Source: Bacteroidales bacterium (lineage in GTDB: Bacteria; Bacteroidota; Bacteroidia; Bacteroidales; UBA932). From it: a stretch of DNA of 64,000 nt. The stretch's first letter is position 1, and every line of letters starts with the position of its first letter. The DNA lies in contig JAFUWY010000020.1 of assembly GCA_017477245.1 (NCBI GenBank), positions 62,001 through 126,000 on the forward strand, written 5' to 3'. The notes under the pieces were generated by a model. It was given only the letters and a program-made list of their open reading frames with translations. It searched no databases and had not been told where the DNA came from. Of this stretch, positions 25,546 through 35,593 are shown piece after piece. The translations under genes were made by a program, and so were the position numbers.

Positions 25546-26643
25546 ATGAAGTCGAAATCCATCATACTGCTGGGCCTCCTGCTGGCGGCCTGTGCGCCCA
25601 AGGGACCGGAGGGCGCCGTCACGGTGCCGGACAAGATGGCGCCGGATGCCCTGCTGCCGCACGTCCGTTCGGTCGAGCTGATCCCGTTGGAGACGCGGGA
25701 GGAGTCCCTGCTGGCGCTCAATGACCTGTATCCCGCCTCGGACGGCTATATCGCCGTGGACCGGCGCAATAACCGGCTGCTGCATTTCGCGGCGGACGGG
25801 CGCTTCCTCAATACCGTCGGCATGCGCGGTCGCGGCCCGCAGGAATACGGGGACCTTGCGACCCTGCAGGTCCAGGACGGCCTGGTGCGGGTGTTCTCCT
25901 TCCGGACAAAGCGGCTGACAACCTTCCGCGAAGACGGAACCTTCGTCAGCCAGGAGGAGCTCCCGGAGAGCGCGATGCACTGGTTGACCGTGCCCGAGGG
26001 GAGCCTGTTGTACATGGGTTATTATACGCCGGGGACCGCCCTGCTCAAGCTGCTGCGCCCGGACGGCACGCAGGAAGAACTGGTGCCCAGGCCCGTGCAG
26101 GACCTCATCGTGACCATCGGCGGCACGGTGTTCTCCGCCAACGGCGGGGACGTCTTTTTCTTCCCGGACTGGGCGCAGGAGGTATATCGCTACCGGGACG
26201 GGGCCGTCGAGCCCCGGCTGAAGATGGATTTCGGTCCGGAGGGGATCGGGGACGAGGTCTATGGCGCGGCGGACGTCAGTGAAGCCGTGAGAGAGAAGAT
26301 GAGAACCGGTTTCTCCTACGTGTACCGGTACTTCGAAAGCGACCGGATGCGGCTGGTGATCTGCTCACACGAGCGTCAGCCGGAAAGGAACGGTCAGGTG
26401 GAAAGCATAAGCAAGTGCGGTCTGTTCCTAAACGGGAAATGGATCTGGTTCGGACAGACGGAGGACGACCTGATCCACTGGAGGATCCTGTACCTGGAGG
26501 ACGATGCGCTCGTGTGCAGCGCCCCGCCGTCGGACCTGCTGGAGCTGGATCCGGCCTTGCGGGAAAAGCTGGCGGACCCGTCCGTACTGGAAGGTCTCTC
26601 CGAGGAGGACAACGACGTCATCGTGAAGATTCATTTGAAATAA
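25546..26643 (+). CDS. Six-bladed beta-propeller lipoprotein (BF3164-like), paralogue B
   Basis: A 365-residue lipoprotein with lipobox LLAAC (C16) and motif GMRGRGPQEY at 92-101. It belongs to the same subgroup as paralogues J and L: they share LLLAAC(A/G)PKG near the N-terminus, the RS(I/V)(D/E)L(I/V)PLET block and the closing (V/A)KxHLK. It lies between the BlaI-type repressor (57 bases) and the TolC-like gene (9 bases), so it is part of the efflux operon. That position suggests a role tied to sensing or handling the pump's substrate; this is inference. Confidence 0.86.
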   Translation: MKSKSIILLGLLLAACAPKGPEGAVTVPDKMAPDALLPHVRSVELIPLETREESLLALNDLYPASDGYIAVDRRNNRLLHFAADGRFLNTVGMRGRGPQEYGDLATLQVQDGLVRVFSFRTKRLTTFREDGTFVSQEELPESAMHWLTVPEGSLLYMGYYTPGTALLKLLRPDGTQEELVPRPVQDLIVTIGGTVFSANGGDVFFFPDWAQEVYRYRDGAVEPRLKMDFGPEGIGDEVYGAADVSEAVREKMRTGFSYVYRYFESDRMRLVICSHERQPERNGQVESISKCGLFLNGKWIWFGQTEDDLIHWRILYLEDDALVCSAPPSDLLELDPALREKLADPSVLEGLSEEDNDVIVKIHLK

Positions 26644-26652
26644 CAGGGAAAG

Positions 26653-28134
26653 ATGCAGAATACGATCAAGAAGCGAATCCTTATCCTGTCGGCGGGGCTG
26701 CTGGGGCTGTGCGCCGGGGCGGCGGCGCAGCCGATGACGCTCGAAGAGGTCATCGGCGAGGCGCGGACGCAGTCCGTGCAGGCGCTGCAGGCGCGCGCCG
26801 CCTTCGTGTCCGACTACTGGGCCTGGCGCTCCTACCAGGCGAGCCGCCTGCCCTCGCTGTCGCTCTACGGCACCGTGGGCGGCTTCGACCGGTCCCTGCG
26901 CCTGCTGCAGGACCCCCAGTCGGGCGACCTGCTCTACACCTCCAACTACAACATGGAGAACAGCCTGGGCCTGCGCGCCCGCCAGAACGTCACGTTCACG
27001 GGCGGCACACTCTCGCTCTATACGGACCTCACCCGCATCGACCAGTTCCGCTCGGGCGGCACCACCTGGTACGCCCAGCCCGTGACGCTCTCCTACAGCC
27101 AGCCCCTCTTCGCCTACAACCGCTTCAAGTGGGACAAGCTCATCTCCCCGAAGCAGTACGAGAAGGCCAAGCGGACCTACCTCGAGTCGATGGAAGACGT
27201 GACCCTGCGTGCCGTGGACCGCTTCTTCGGCGTGATGGAGGCGCAGAAGCTCTACGACGTGGCCCGCACCAACTACGACAACACCAGCCGCCTGCTGGAC
27301 ATCGCGCGCGAGCGCCTGTCGCTGGGCTCGGTCAAGCGCGACGAATACCTCCAGCTGGAGCTCCGCATGCTCTCCGACAGCATCGCCGTCAACGAGAACT
27401 ACGTCGCGCTGCGCGAAGCCCGGATGCAGCTCAATTCGCTGCTGGGCCTGGACGAGACCCGCGAGGTGCAGACCGTCCTGGAGGAGGACCTCCCGGCCGT
27501 GCTGATGGACTACGACCTGGTGCTGCGCAAGGCCTCCGAGAACTCGTCCTTCAACCTCACCAACGACATCAACGTCCTCAATGCCGACGCCGCCATCGCC
27601 CAGGCGAAGGCCGAGCGCGGCATCACGATGCAGCTCAACGCCCGCTTCGGTCTCTCCAAGACGGCGCCGGAGCTGCAGGGCGTCTACCGCGACCTGCTCG
27701 ACCAGGAGGTCGTGGGCCTGACCTTCACCGTGCCGATCCTGGACTGGGGCGAGGGCCGGGGCCGCGTCAAGAAGGCCGAGGCGGCCGCCGAGGTCGTCAA
27801 GGCCCAGGTCGCGCAGGCCGAGAACGACAAGCGCATCAGCCTCTACACGGCCGTGGGCCAGTTCAACAACCAGCGGCAGCTGTGCGACGTGTCGCGCCGC
27901 GCCGCCGCCATCGCCCAGGAGCGCTATACCCTGGTGATGGACAAGTTCCGCAGCGGCACCGCCAGCGTGACGGACCTCAACACCGCCCGCACCGAGAGCG
28001 ACAACGCCACCCAGAAGTATGTCCGCGACATCGCGAGCTTCTGGAACTACTACTACACGCTCCGCAAGCTCACGCTCTATGACTTCCTCGCCGGAGACGA
28101 CCTGGAGGTCGATTACGAAGAAATGACACAGTAA
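26653..28134 (+). CDS. TolC-family outer-membrane efflux channel
   Basis: A 493-residue protein with a signal peptide cut near AGAAAQ. The two repeated OEP halves are visible: MTLEEVIGEARTQSVQALQAR at the start of the first, long helices such as NTSRLLDIARERLSLGSVKRDEYLQLELRMLSDS, and the second with GLTFTVPILDWGEGRGRVKKAEAAAE. It forms the outer-membrane exit duct for the adaptor and RND pumps encoded directly downstream (1-base gap to the adaptor gene). Confidence 0.92.
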   Translation: MQNTIKKRILILSAGLLGLCAGAAAQPMTLEEVIGEARTQSVQALQARAAFVSDYWAWRSYQASRLPSLSLYGTVGGFDRSLRLLQDPQSGDLLYTSNYNMENSLGLRARQNVTFTGGTLSLYTDLTRIDQFRSGGTTWYAQPVTLSYSQPLFAYNRFKWDKLISPKQYEKAKRTYLESMEDVTLRAVDRFFGVMEAQKLYDVARTNYDNTSRLLDIARERLSLGSVKRDEYLQLELRMLSDSIAVNENYVALREARMQLNSLLGLDETREVQTVLEEDLPAVLMDYDLVLRKASENSSFNLTNDINVLNADAAIAQAKAERGITMQLNARFGLSKTAPELQGVYRDLLDQEVVGLTFTVPILDWGEGRGRVKKAEAAAEVVKAQVAQAENDKRISLYTAVGQFNNQRQLCDVSRRAAAIAQERYTLVMDKFRSGTASVTDLNTARTESDNATQKYVRDIASFWNYYYTLRKLTLYDFLAGDDLEVDYEEMTQ

Positions 28135-28135
28135 T

Positions 28136-29212
28136 ATGACACTGAAGAAGATAGCCTGGGCGGTCCTGTGCGCCGCCCTCTGCCTGGCCGGCTGCAAGCA
28201 GAAGCCGGCGGCGGACCCCGAAGACGCGTCCAAGTTCGCCTACGCCCCCGAAGTCAACGAGGTGGAGGTGATTACGCTCCAGCGCCAGACCTTCCCGATG
28301 CAGCTCGTGGCCAACGGCAAGCTGTCCGCGGCCCAGCGCAGCGCGCTGTATTTCCGCGAGAGCGGGCAGCTGGTCGAGGTGCCGGTGCAGAACGGCTCCG
28401 CCGTGGCGCGCGGCGCGGTGCTCGCGCGCCTCGACGACACCGAGCAGCGCGCGGCCCTGGAGACGGCGCGCATCGACCTGGAGCGCACCCGCCTGGAGTT
28501 CTACGACGTGCTGGCCGGACTGGGCTATGCCGCCCGCGACACGGCCTCGGTCCCTGCCGAGGTGCTGGACCTCGCCGGCATCCGCTCCGGCTACACCGCC
28601 GCGCGGGGCAGCTACGCCAAGGCGCAGCGCGCCCTGGACGGGACCGTGCTGCGCGCGCCGTTCGCCGGCAAGGTGGCCGACCTCACCCTCAAGAAATGGG
28701 ACCGGACGGGGTCCGACCCTTTCTGCACCCTGATCTCCGACGGCACGTATGACGTGGCCTTCTCCGCCCTGGAGTCGGAGTACGGCTTCCTCGAGCGCGG
28801 CCAGGCCGTGCGCGTGACGCCGTTCGGCTCCGAGACCACGGTTGCCGGCCGCATCAAGACCATCAACCCGACCATCGACAAGAACGGCCAGATCGCCGTC
28901 ACGGCCACCATTCCCGGCGGCCGCGGCCTGCTGGACGGCATGAACGTCAAGGTGGTCGTGGACCGCAACGAGCCGCGCCAGCTGGTGGTGCCCAAGAGCG
29001 CCGTGGTGATCCGCGACGGACTGGAGGTCCTCTTCCGCTACAGGGACGGCAAGGCCGAATGGGTCTACGTCCACACGCTCCGCGCCAACAGCGAGAGCTA
29101 CGCCGTCACGGCCAACACCGACCGCGGCGCCACGCTCGAAGAGGGCGACCAGGTCATCGTCTCGGGCAACCTCAACCTCGCCGACGGCTCCCGCGTCGTC
29201 GTCAAGCAGTAG
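28136..29212 (+). CDS. Efflux adaptor lipoprotein (HlyD/MFP family)
   Basis: A 358-residue periplasmic adaptor of an RND tripartite pump. Lipobox CLAGC (C20) anchors it. The lipoyl halves are visible: ESGQLVEVPVQNGSAVARGAVLARLDD and GTVLRAPFAGKVADLTLKKWDRTG, separated by an alpha-hairpin. A beta-barrel part (FSALESEYGFLERGQAVRVTPFG) and a membrane-proximal domain (VPKSAVVIRDGLEVLFRY) follow. It is tightly packed between the channel and first pump genes. Confidence 0.93.
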   Translation: MTLKKIAWAVLCAALCLAGCKQKPAADPEDASKFAYAPEVNEVEVITLQRQTFPMQLVANGKLSAAQRSALYFRESGQLVEVPVQNGSAVARGAVLARLDDTEQRAALETARIDLERTRLEFYDVLAGLGYAARDTASVPAEVLDLAGIRSGYTAARGSYAKAQRALDGTVLRAPFAGKVADLTLKKWDRTGSDPFCTLISDGTYDVAFSALESEYGFLERGQAVRVTPFGSETTVAGRIKTINPTIDKNGQIAVTATIPGGRGLLDGMNVKVVVDRNEPRQLVVPKSAVVIRDGLEVLFRYRDGKAEWVYVHTLRANSESYAVTANTDRGATLEEGDQVIVSGNLNLADGSRVVVKQ

Positions 29213-29218
29213 CGCCCT

Positions 29219-32200
29219 ATGCTAGGCAAGCTCCTGGACCGTCCCGTCTCCGTCACGATGATCCTGCTGGTCTTCGTGGTGCTGGGGTTCGTGGGCATCG
29301 GCCGCCTGCCGGTGTCGCTGATCCCGGACGTGGACATCCCGTATGTGACCATCCAGGCGTCCGCGCCCGAGATGTCGGCGCGCGAGCTCAACGACGCGGT
29401 CGTCTCGCCGCTGCGCCAGCGCCTCGTGCAGATCGCCCACCTCAAGGACATCCGCTCCGAGGCGCGGGACGGCAGCGCCACGATGACCCTCTCCTTCGAG
29501 GAAGGGCAGGACATCGACTACTACTACATCGAGGTCAACGAGAACATCGACCGGGCGATGGGGTCCCTGCCCCGCATCGACCGTCCCAAGGTCTTCAAGG
29601 CCAGCGCGACGGACATCCCGGCGTTCTATATCAACATGACGCTCCGCGAGGAAGGAGGCAACTTCCTGAGGATGAGCGAATTCGCGGAAGACGTGATCGC
29701 CCGGCGCATCGAGCAGCTGCCCGAGGTGGCGATGGTGGACCTGAGCGGCACGGTGGACCGCGAGATCCTCGTGATCCCCGACCAGGAAGCGCTTGCGCGC
29801 CTGGGCCTGTCGATGAGCCAGTTCGAGCAGAGCGTCTCGGCCGCCAACGTCAACCTCTCCAACCTCACCATCCGCGACGGCGAATACCACTACAACGTCA
29901 AGTTCCACTCCTTCGCCACTTCGCGCGAGGACATCGGCAACGTCTACTTCAAGGTCGGGGAGCGCGTGCTGCAGGTCAAGGACGTGGCCTCGGTGGAGGA
30001 GCGCGAGGCGCCGCGCACCGGCCTGGCGCGCAGCGACGGGCGCGACGCGGTGACCCTCGCCGTGATCAAGCAGGGGGAGGCCCGCATGTCCGACCTCAAG
30101 AAGGGCATCGCGGAGCAGCTGGACCACTTCCGCCGGGATTATCCCCAGATGGAATTCTCGATGTCCCGCGACCAGACCGAGCTGCTGGACTACTCGATCC
30201 GCAACCTGCTGCTCAACATCCTGATGGCCATCCTGCTGGACATTGTGGTGATCTTCTTCTTCATGAAGGACTTCCGCTCGCCGGTGCTGGTGGCCCTGAC
30301 GATCCCGGTGTCGCTGATCATCTCTTTCTTCGTCTTCTTCGCGATCGGCCTGTCCATCAACATCATCTCCCTGTCCGGCCTGTTGCTGGGCGTGGGCATG
30401 ATGGTGGACAACACCATCGTGCTCACCGACAACATCACGGCGCGCTGGCAGCGGGGCGAAGCCCTGCGCAGCGCCGTCATCGAGGGCACCAAGGAGGTGC
30501 GCGGGGCGATGCTGAGCTCGGTCCTCACGACCTGCGCCGTGTTCATCCCGCTGATCTTCCTCAACGGCCTGGCGGGCCAGCTCTTCTACGACCAGGCCAT
30601 CGCCGTGACCACGGTCCTGCTGGTCTCCTACGCCGTGACGGTGATCGTGCTCCCGGTCTACTACTGGGCGCTGTACAAGAAACTTCCGGCCTTCCGGCCG
30701 AGCGCGTTCCTGGCGAAGATCCGCGTCGACGGGGCCATGCGCTGGTATGACCGCACGGTCTCCTGGTGCCTCTCGCACAAGTGGATCGGCTGGGCGCTGC
30801 CGGTCTTCTGCGCCGCGCTCACGGCCGTGTGCGTGTGGGGGATGCGCAAGGAGAAGCTCCCGCCGATCACCTACACCGACGCCATCCTCAAGATCGACTG
30901 GAACGAACACATCACCCTGGACGAGAACCGCGCGCGCATCATCGCGCTGGAGGACGCGGCTTCCGCCGCACAGACCACCGCCCTCGTCGGCGTCCAGCAG
31001 TTCGTGCTGAGCCACAGCGAGGACCAGGCGATGAGCGAGGCCTCGCTCTACGTGAGCTGCGGCAGCGCCCGCGAGCTCGCGGCGCTCCAGGAGCGCCTCT
31101 CGGCGCAGCTGCGGGAGCGCTACCCGGCGGCGATCCTGTCGTGGGGTTCCTCGGGGAACATTTTCGAGATGGTCTTCGCGGAGCGCGAACCCCAGCTGCT
31201 GGTGCGCCTGCGTCCGGACACCGACGAAGGGCTGACCGTCGGCGGGGTCCGGGAGGCGCTGGGCGCGCTGCGCACCGCGCTCCCGGGCGTGCAGGTCGAC
31301 GAGATCCCCCTCAAGCAGGACGTCCTGTACGTGTCCGACCCGGAGCGCATGGCGCTCTACGGGGTCGGATTCAACGACCTGGTCGCCGTGCTGCGCAACG
31401 CGCTCAACGGCAACCGCCTCTTCGAGATCGTCCAGGGCGCCCGGTCCGTGCCCGTCGTGCTGGGCACGGACGCCGAGGAGCTGTCCCGGATCCTGGCGCG
31501 CGCCACGGTCTCCGTGCCCGACGCGGAGCGGCCGGGCGGACGCACGGAGATCCCGGCCGCGGCGCTGATGCGCCAGACCTTCGAGCAGGATTTCAAGACG
31601 CTCGTCTCCGGCGACGACGGGGCCTATTATCCCGTGGAGCTGGACCTGCCGGCGCGGCAGGTGCCGGCCGCGATGACGGCCGTCCGCAGCGCCCTGCGCA
31701 GCGACGGCCGCTTCGACGCGGCCTTCACGGGCGCCTGGTTCTCCAACCGGGAGATGATCCGCCAGATGCTGCTGGTGCTGCTGGTGGCCCTGGCGCTGCT
31801 GTTCCTGATCCTCGCCTCGCAGTTCGAGTCGCTCGTGCAGCCGTTCATCATCCTGTCGGAAGTGGTGATCGACATCGCCGTGTCGCTGGCGTTCCTGTGG
31901 CTCGTGGGGGTGAGCATCAACATGATGTCGCTGATCGGCCTGATCGTGATCACGGGTATCGTGATCAACGACTCCATCCTCAAGATCGACACGATCAACC
32001 GCCTCGTCCGGGCCGGCTGGGAGGTCGAGGCGGCCGTCCATGAGGCCGGCCACCGCCGCCTCAAGGCCATCCTGATGACCTCGCTCACGACGATCCTTGC
32101 CGTGGCACCCTTCCTGTCGCGCGGCAACATGGGCGCCGACCTGCAGTTCCCGATGGCCCTCGTGGTCATCGTGGGCATGTCGGCCGGCACGCTCGTCAGC

Positions 32201-32254
32201 CTCTTCTACGTCCCGACGGTCTACGCCGCCATCTACCACAAGCGCACGCGCTGA
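29219..32254 (+). CDS. RND efflux transporter permease, first of a pair
   Basis: A 1011-residue inner-membrane pump. N-terminal helix ILLVFVVLGFVGIGRLPVSLIPDVDIP, two large periplasmic loops and twelve expected membrane helices are seen. The TM4 proton-relay region reads GVGMMVDNTIVLTDNI, with the aspartate-asparagine pair usual in this branch in place of AcrB's two aspartates. It overlaps the second pump gene by one base (TGATG), so the two are co-translated and may form a hetero-oligomer. The substrate cannot be read from sequence. Confidence 0.93.
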   Translation: MLGKLLDRPVSVTMILLVFVVLGFVGIGRLPVSLIPDVDIPYVTIQASAPEMSARELNDAVVSPLRQRLVQIAHLKDIRSEARDGSATMTLSFEEGQDIDYYYIEVNENIDRAMGSLPRIDRPKVFKASATDIPAFYINMTLREEGGNFLRMSEFAEDVIARRIEQLPEVAMVDLSGTVDREILVIPDQEALARLGLSMSQFEQSVSAANVNLSNLTIRDGEYHYNVKFHSFATSREDIGNVYFKVGERVLQVKDVASVEEREAPRTGLARSDGRDAVTLAVIKQGEARMSDLKKGIAEQLDHFRRDYPQMEFSMSRDQTELLDYSIRNLLLNILMAILLDIVVIFFFMKDFRSPVLVALTIPVSLIISFFVFFAIGLSINIISLSGLLLGVGMMVDNTIVLTDNITARWQRGEALRSAVIEGTKEVRGAMLSSVLTTCAVFIPLIFLNGLAGQLFYDQAIAVTTVLLVSYAVTVIVLPVYYWALYKKLPAFRPSAFLAKIRVDGAMRWYDRTVSWCLSHKWIGWALPVFCAALTAVCVWGMRKEKLPPITYTDAILKIDWNEHITLDENRARIIALEDAASAAQTTALVGVQQFVLSHSEDQAMSEASLYVSCGSARELAALQERLSAQLRERYPAAILSWGSSGNIFEMVFAEREPQLLVRLRPDTDEGLTVGGVREALGALRTALPGVQVDEIPLKQDVLYVSDPERMALYGVGFNDLVAVLRNALNGNRLFEIVQGARSVPVVLGTDAEELSRILARATVSVPDAERPGGRTEIPAAALMRQTFEQDFKTLVSGDDGAYYPVELDLPARQVPAAMTAVRSALRSDGRFDAAFTGAWFSNREMIRQMLLVLLVALALLFLILASQFESLVQPFIILSEVVIDIAVSLAFLWLVGVSINMMSLIGLIVITGIVINDSILKIDTINRLVRAGWEVEAAVHEAGHRRLKAILMTSLTTILAVAPFLSRGNMGADLQFPMALVVIVGMSAGTLVSLFYVPTVYAAIYHKRTR

Positions 32255-35200
32255 TGGCGGAGCGGCGGGGCATATCGTCGTTCTCGGTGCTGCTGCTCAT
32301 GGCGGTGGCGGCCGTGATCGGCATCGCCTGCTTCCCGCGGCTGAAGGTGCAGTATACCCCTTCCGCCGCGACGAGCAACATCACCGTCAGCTTCAGCTAC
32401 CCCGGCGCCTCGGCGCGCATCGTGGAGGCGGAGGTGACCTCCAAGCTGGAGGGCGCGCTCTCGACGATCCGCGCCGTGGAGGCCACGAGCAGCATCTCGC
32501 GCGACGGCAGCGGCTCCGTGACCGTGCGCGCCGCCCGCCGCGCCGACCTGCAGGCCGTCCGCTTCGAGGTGGCCTCGCAGATCCGCAACATCTACTCCAA
32601 GCTGCCGGAAGGCTGCTCCTACCCCTCCATCTCGCTGAATGCGCGGGGCGAGAAGACCCAGACCGCCATCACCTACAGCATCCGCAGTGCGCTGCCCTCC
32701 CAGGAGATCGCCGATTTCGTGGAGCGGGAGCTGCTCTATCCGCTCTCCATCGTGGAGGGGGTGAGCAGCGTGAGCTTCTACGGACAGACGCCCTTCGAGT
32801 GGGTCATCACCTTCGACGCCGACAAGGCCGCCGCGAGCGGCATCACGGCGTCCCAGATCCGCTCGGCCTTCGCCAATTACTACGCGGAGCAGGTCGTCGG
32901 CGTGACGCAGACCGGCGGCCAGGCCTACGGCGTGCGGCTGCGCAGCGCCGGGGCCGACACCGGCGCGGAGCAGCGGCGGATGGCGGAGATCCCCGTGGCG
33001 CGGGTGGACGGGCGCGTGGTGCACCTGGGCGACCTCGCGACCTTCCGCTACCAGGAGGCGCTGCCGGGGTCGTACTACCGCGTCAACGGACTCAACGTGC
33101 TGACCCTGTCGGTGGAGGTGTCGGCCGACGCCAACCTGCTCGGGGTGGTGGAGGATGTGAAGGAGCGCCTCTCCGAGCTCCAGAAGGGATTCCCGGAGGA
33201 GATCGGCATTTCCGTGACCTACGATTATTCGGAGTACATCTCCGACGAGCTGGACAAGATCTATTTCCGCACGCTTCTCTGCCTGCTGATCCTGCTGGTG
33301 TTCGTGTTCGTGATGGCGCGCTCGTGGCGCTACATGCTGGTGATCGCCATCACGCTGGCGGTCAACCTGCTCATCTCGGTCGCGCTGTACTTCTTCCTGG
33401 GGCTGCAGATCCATATCTACACGCTCGCGGGCGTGACCGTGTCGCTGGGCATCATCATCGACAACAGCATCGTGATGATCGACCACTACGCGCGCTGCGG
33501 CGACCGGCGGGTGTTCCCCTCGCTGCTCTGCGCCGTGATGACCACGGTCGCGGCGCTGCTCGTGATCCTGCTGATGCCCGAGCAGGAGAAGGCCAACCTG
33601 ACGGATTTCATCTGGGTGATCGTGATCAACCTCAGCGTGTCGCTGCTGGTCGCCTACCTGTTCGTGCCGGCGCTGCTGGATTATTTCCCGGTGCCGGTGG
33701 CGGGGGCGGCGGCGCGCACGCCGCGGCGGCTGCGCCGCCTGTCGCGCCGCCGCGCCGCCTACGGCCGCTACATCGGCTGGGGCCTGCGCCACCGCTGGGT
33801 GTACTGGGTGGTGCTGGTGGCCCTGTTCGGCATCCCGACCTGCCTGCTGCCCAGCAAGTTCGGCAAGGAGCAGCAGGGCGTCCCGCTCAAGAAATACGAG
33901 GTGGTGCTCAACAAGATCGTGGGCTGGCGGCCCTATGCCGACAACAAGAGCACGGTGGACAAGATCCTCAGTTCCACCTTCGGCCTGTTCCACAAGGCGA
34001 TGAGCCGCTCGGACTTCTACCGCGAGCCGGCCCGCCCGCAGCTGAGCATCCGGGCGGGCATGCCCGAGGGCTGCACCGTCCAACAGCTCGACGAGGTGAT
34101 GCGCAGCATGGAGAACTACCTGGCGCACTTCGACGAGATCGACGTGTTCGAGACCCGCATCACTTCCTACAGCAACGGCTCGATCACGGTCTGGTTCAAG
34201 CCCGAATACGAAGGCACCTGGCTGCCTTCGCGCATCAAGGGGGACGTCATCTCGATGGCCACCAATTTCGGCGGGGCCAACTGGAGCGTCACCGGCATCG
34301 ACGACAGTTATTTCAACAACAACATCCGCACGGACAGCAAGTCCAACACCATCAACCTGACGGGCTACAACTACGACGAGCTCGCCGGCTACGCCGAGCG
34401 GCTGATCGAGCGGCTCAAGACCAACCGCCGCGTCTCCGAGCCCGAGATCTGGGGCTCGGAATACAGCGACCGTCCCCGGACGGAATTCAACCTGCGCTAT
34501 GATTTCGAGGCGCTGAGCGCCCGGGGCATCAGTCCCTACGCCTATTACGCGGCGCTCCAGTCGCCGCTCTACGACGCGACCCTGCGCACCCTCCCGTACG
34601 ACGGGAAATACGTCCGCGTGCGCCTCGTCTCCTCGGCCAAGGACGAGCTGGACCTCTGGCACATCGACAACTCGGCCGTGAGCGTGGACGCGGACCACAA
34701 GGTGAAGCTCTCCGAGACGGGCAGCATCTCCAAGGACCGCACGGGCCTGCCGATCCGCAAGGAGAACCAGTCCTACGCCCTGTCGGTGCGCTTCAACTTC
34801 ATCGGCTCCTACCAGCTGTCCAACAAGCTGATCAACGAGACCGTGGACTGGATGAACGCCGAGGTGCTCCCGATCGGCTTCCGCTGCGACAACGGCCGGA
34901 GCGGGTGGTTCTACAACGCCAAGCAGAAGTACACCTGGCTGATCCTGCTGGTGATCGCGATCATCTTCGTGATCTGCGCGATCCACTTCAACTCGCTGCG
35001 CCTGCCGCTGGCGATCATCCTGATGATCCCGCTGTCGTTCGTGGGGCTGTTTCTCGCCTTCGGCGTGAGCGATTTCACCTTCGACAAGGGCGGCTTCGCG
35101 GCTTTCGTGATGCTCTGCGGCATCACGGTCAACGCCGGGATCTACCTCATCTCCGAGTGGCTGGCAGAGGCCCGTCATCCCCGTCGTCCCCGGGACGGCC

Positions 35201-35568
35201 AGGAGGCCCTTCCCGCCTGGCTCCGGGCCTTCGACCACAAGGTCCAGCCCATCTCCCTGACCATCCTCTCCACGGTCCTGGGCCTCATCCCGTTCCTTTT
35301 CGACGGCCCGTCGGAAGTCTTCTGGTTCGCCTTCGCCATCGGCACCATCGCGGGCCTGCTCTTCTCGATCCTCGCGCTGCTCTTCTACCTCCCGGTCTTC
35401 GTGCTGCCGCGTCCTCCGCGGGCGAAGAGGCCTCGCCGGAAAAATCTTTCTTCCCGGCTCCCGGAGCCCCTCCCGACGGGCCTTGATGCGGAGGCTTTTT
35501 CTGCGAGGGTTGATAATCAGGAAGTTACAAATCAACCTTCGGAAGAATCGCCGAAGGTTAAAACGTAA
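32254..35568 (+). CDS. RND efflux transporter permease, second of a pair
   Basis: A 1104-residue RND pump unlike the first: N-terminal helix FSVLLLMAVAAVIGIACFPRL, TM4 region LGIIIDNSIVMIDHY, and a long second periplasmic part. An insertion rich in charged residues (RTPRRLRRLSRRRAAYGRY) sits in the cytoplasmic loop. The last about twenty residues (VDNQEVTNQPSEESPKVKT) are encoded by a 74-bp intergenic repeat element, which supplies the stop codon; the native C-terminus probably ended earlier, near the basic PRPPRAKRPRRK tail. It closes the pump operon. Confidence 0.9.
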   Translation: MAERRGISSFSVLLLMAVAAVIGIACFPRLKVQYTPSAATSNITVSFSYPGASARIVEAEVTSKLEGALSTIRAVEATSSISRDGSGSVTVRAARRADLQAVRFEVASQIRNIYSKLPEGCSYPSISLNARGEKTQTAITYSIRSALPSQEIADFVERELLYPLSIVEGVSSVSFYGQTPFEWVITFDADKAAASGITASQIRSAFANYYAEQVVGVTQTGGQAYGVRLRSAGADTGAEQRRMAEIPVARVDGRVVHLGDLATFRYQEALPGSYYRVNGLNVLTLSVEVSADANLLGVVEDVKERLSELQKGFPEEIGISVTYDYSEYISDELDKIYFRTLLCLLILLVFVFVMARSWRYMLVIAITLAVNLLISVALYFFLGLQIHIYTLAGVTVSLGIIIDNSIVMIDHYARCGDRRVFPSLLCAVMTTVAALLVILLMPEQEKANLTDFIWVIVINLSVSLLVAYLFVPALLDYFPVPVAGAAARTPRRLRRLSRRRAAYGRYIGWGLRHRWVYWVVLVALFGIPTCLLPSKFGKEQQGVPLKKYEVVLNKIVGWRPYADNKSTVDKILSSTFGLFHKAMSRSDFYREPARPQLSIRAGMPEGCTVQQLDEVMRSMENYLAHFDEIDVFETRITSYSNGSITVWFKPEYEGTWLPSRIKGDVISMATNFGGANWSVTGIDDSYFNNNIRTDSKSNTINLTGYNYDELAGYAERLIERLKTNRRVSEPEIWGSEYSDRPRTEFNLRYDFEALSARGISPYAYYAALQSPLYDATLRTLPYDGKYVRVRLVSSAKDELDLWHIDNSAVSVDADHKVKLSETGSISKDRTGLPIRKENQSYALSVRFNFIGSYQLSNKLINETVDWMNAEVLPIGFRCDNGRSGWFYNAKQKYTWLILLVIAIIFVICAIHFNSLRLPLAIILMIPLSFVGLFLAFGVSDFTFDKGGFAAFVMLCGITVNAGIYLISEWLAEARHPRRPRDGQEALPAWLRAFDHKVQPISLTILSTVLGLIPFLFDGPSEVFWFAFAIGTIAGLLFSILALLFYLPVFVLPRPPRAKRPRRKNLSSRLPEPLPTGLDAEAFSARVDNQEVTNQPSEESPKVKT

Positions 35569-35583
35569 GTAATTGATAATCAA
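35510..35583 (+). repeat. 74-bp TTGATAATCA element, copy 1
   Basis: TTGATAATCAG at 35510 and TTGATAATCAA at 35573 bound a hairpin AACCTTCGG/CCGAAGGTT with an outer TTAC/GTAA pairing. The first 59 bases lie inside the second RND gene and encode its last residues. The following lipoprotein starts 10 bases after the element. Confidence 0.9.
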
Positions 35584-35593
35584 TATAACAAAA

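Noticed and set aside
29222-35583. Two very long open frames opposite the RND pump genes
   Set aside because: Both pumps have full membrane topology and motifs on the plus strand; the reverse translations are biased in composition and lack signals.
35573-35593. Start of paralogue C at TTG 35573, within the repeat element (the same for J at 43864)
   Set aside because: It would put IIN(I/H) residues from the repeat before the signal peptide; the following ATG codons give normal lipoprotein signals.
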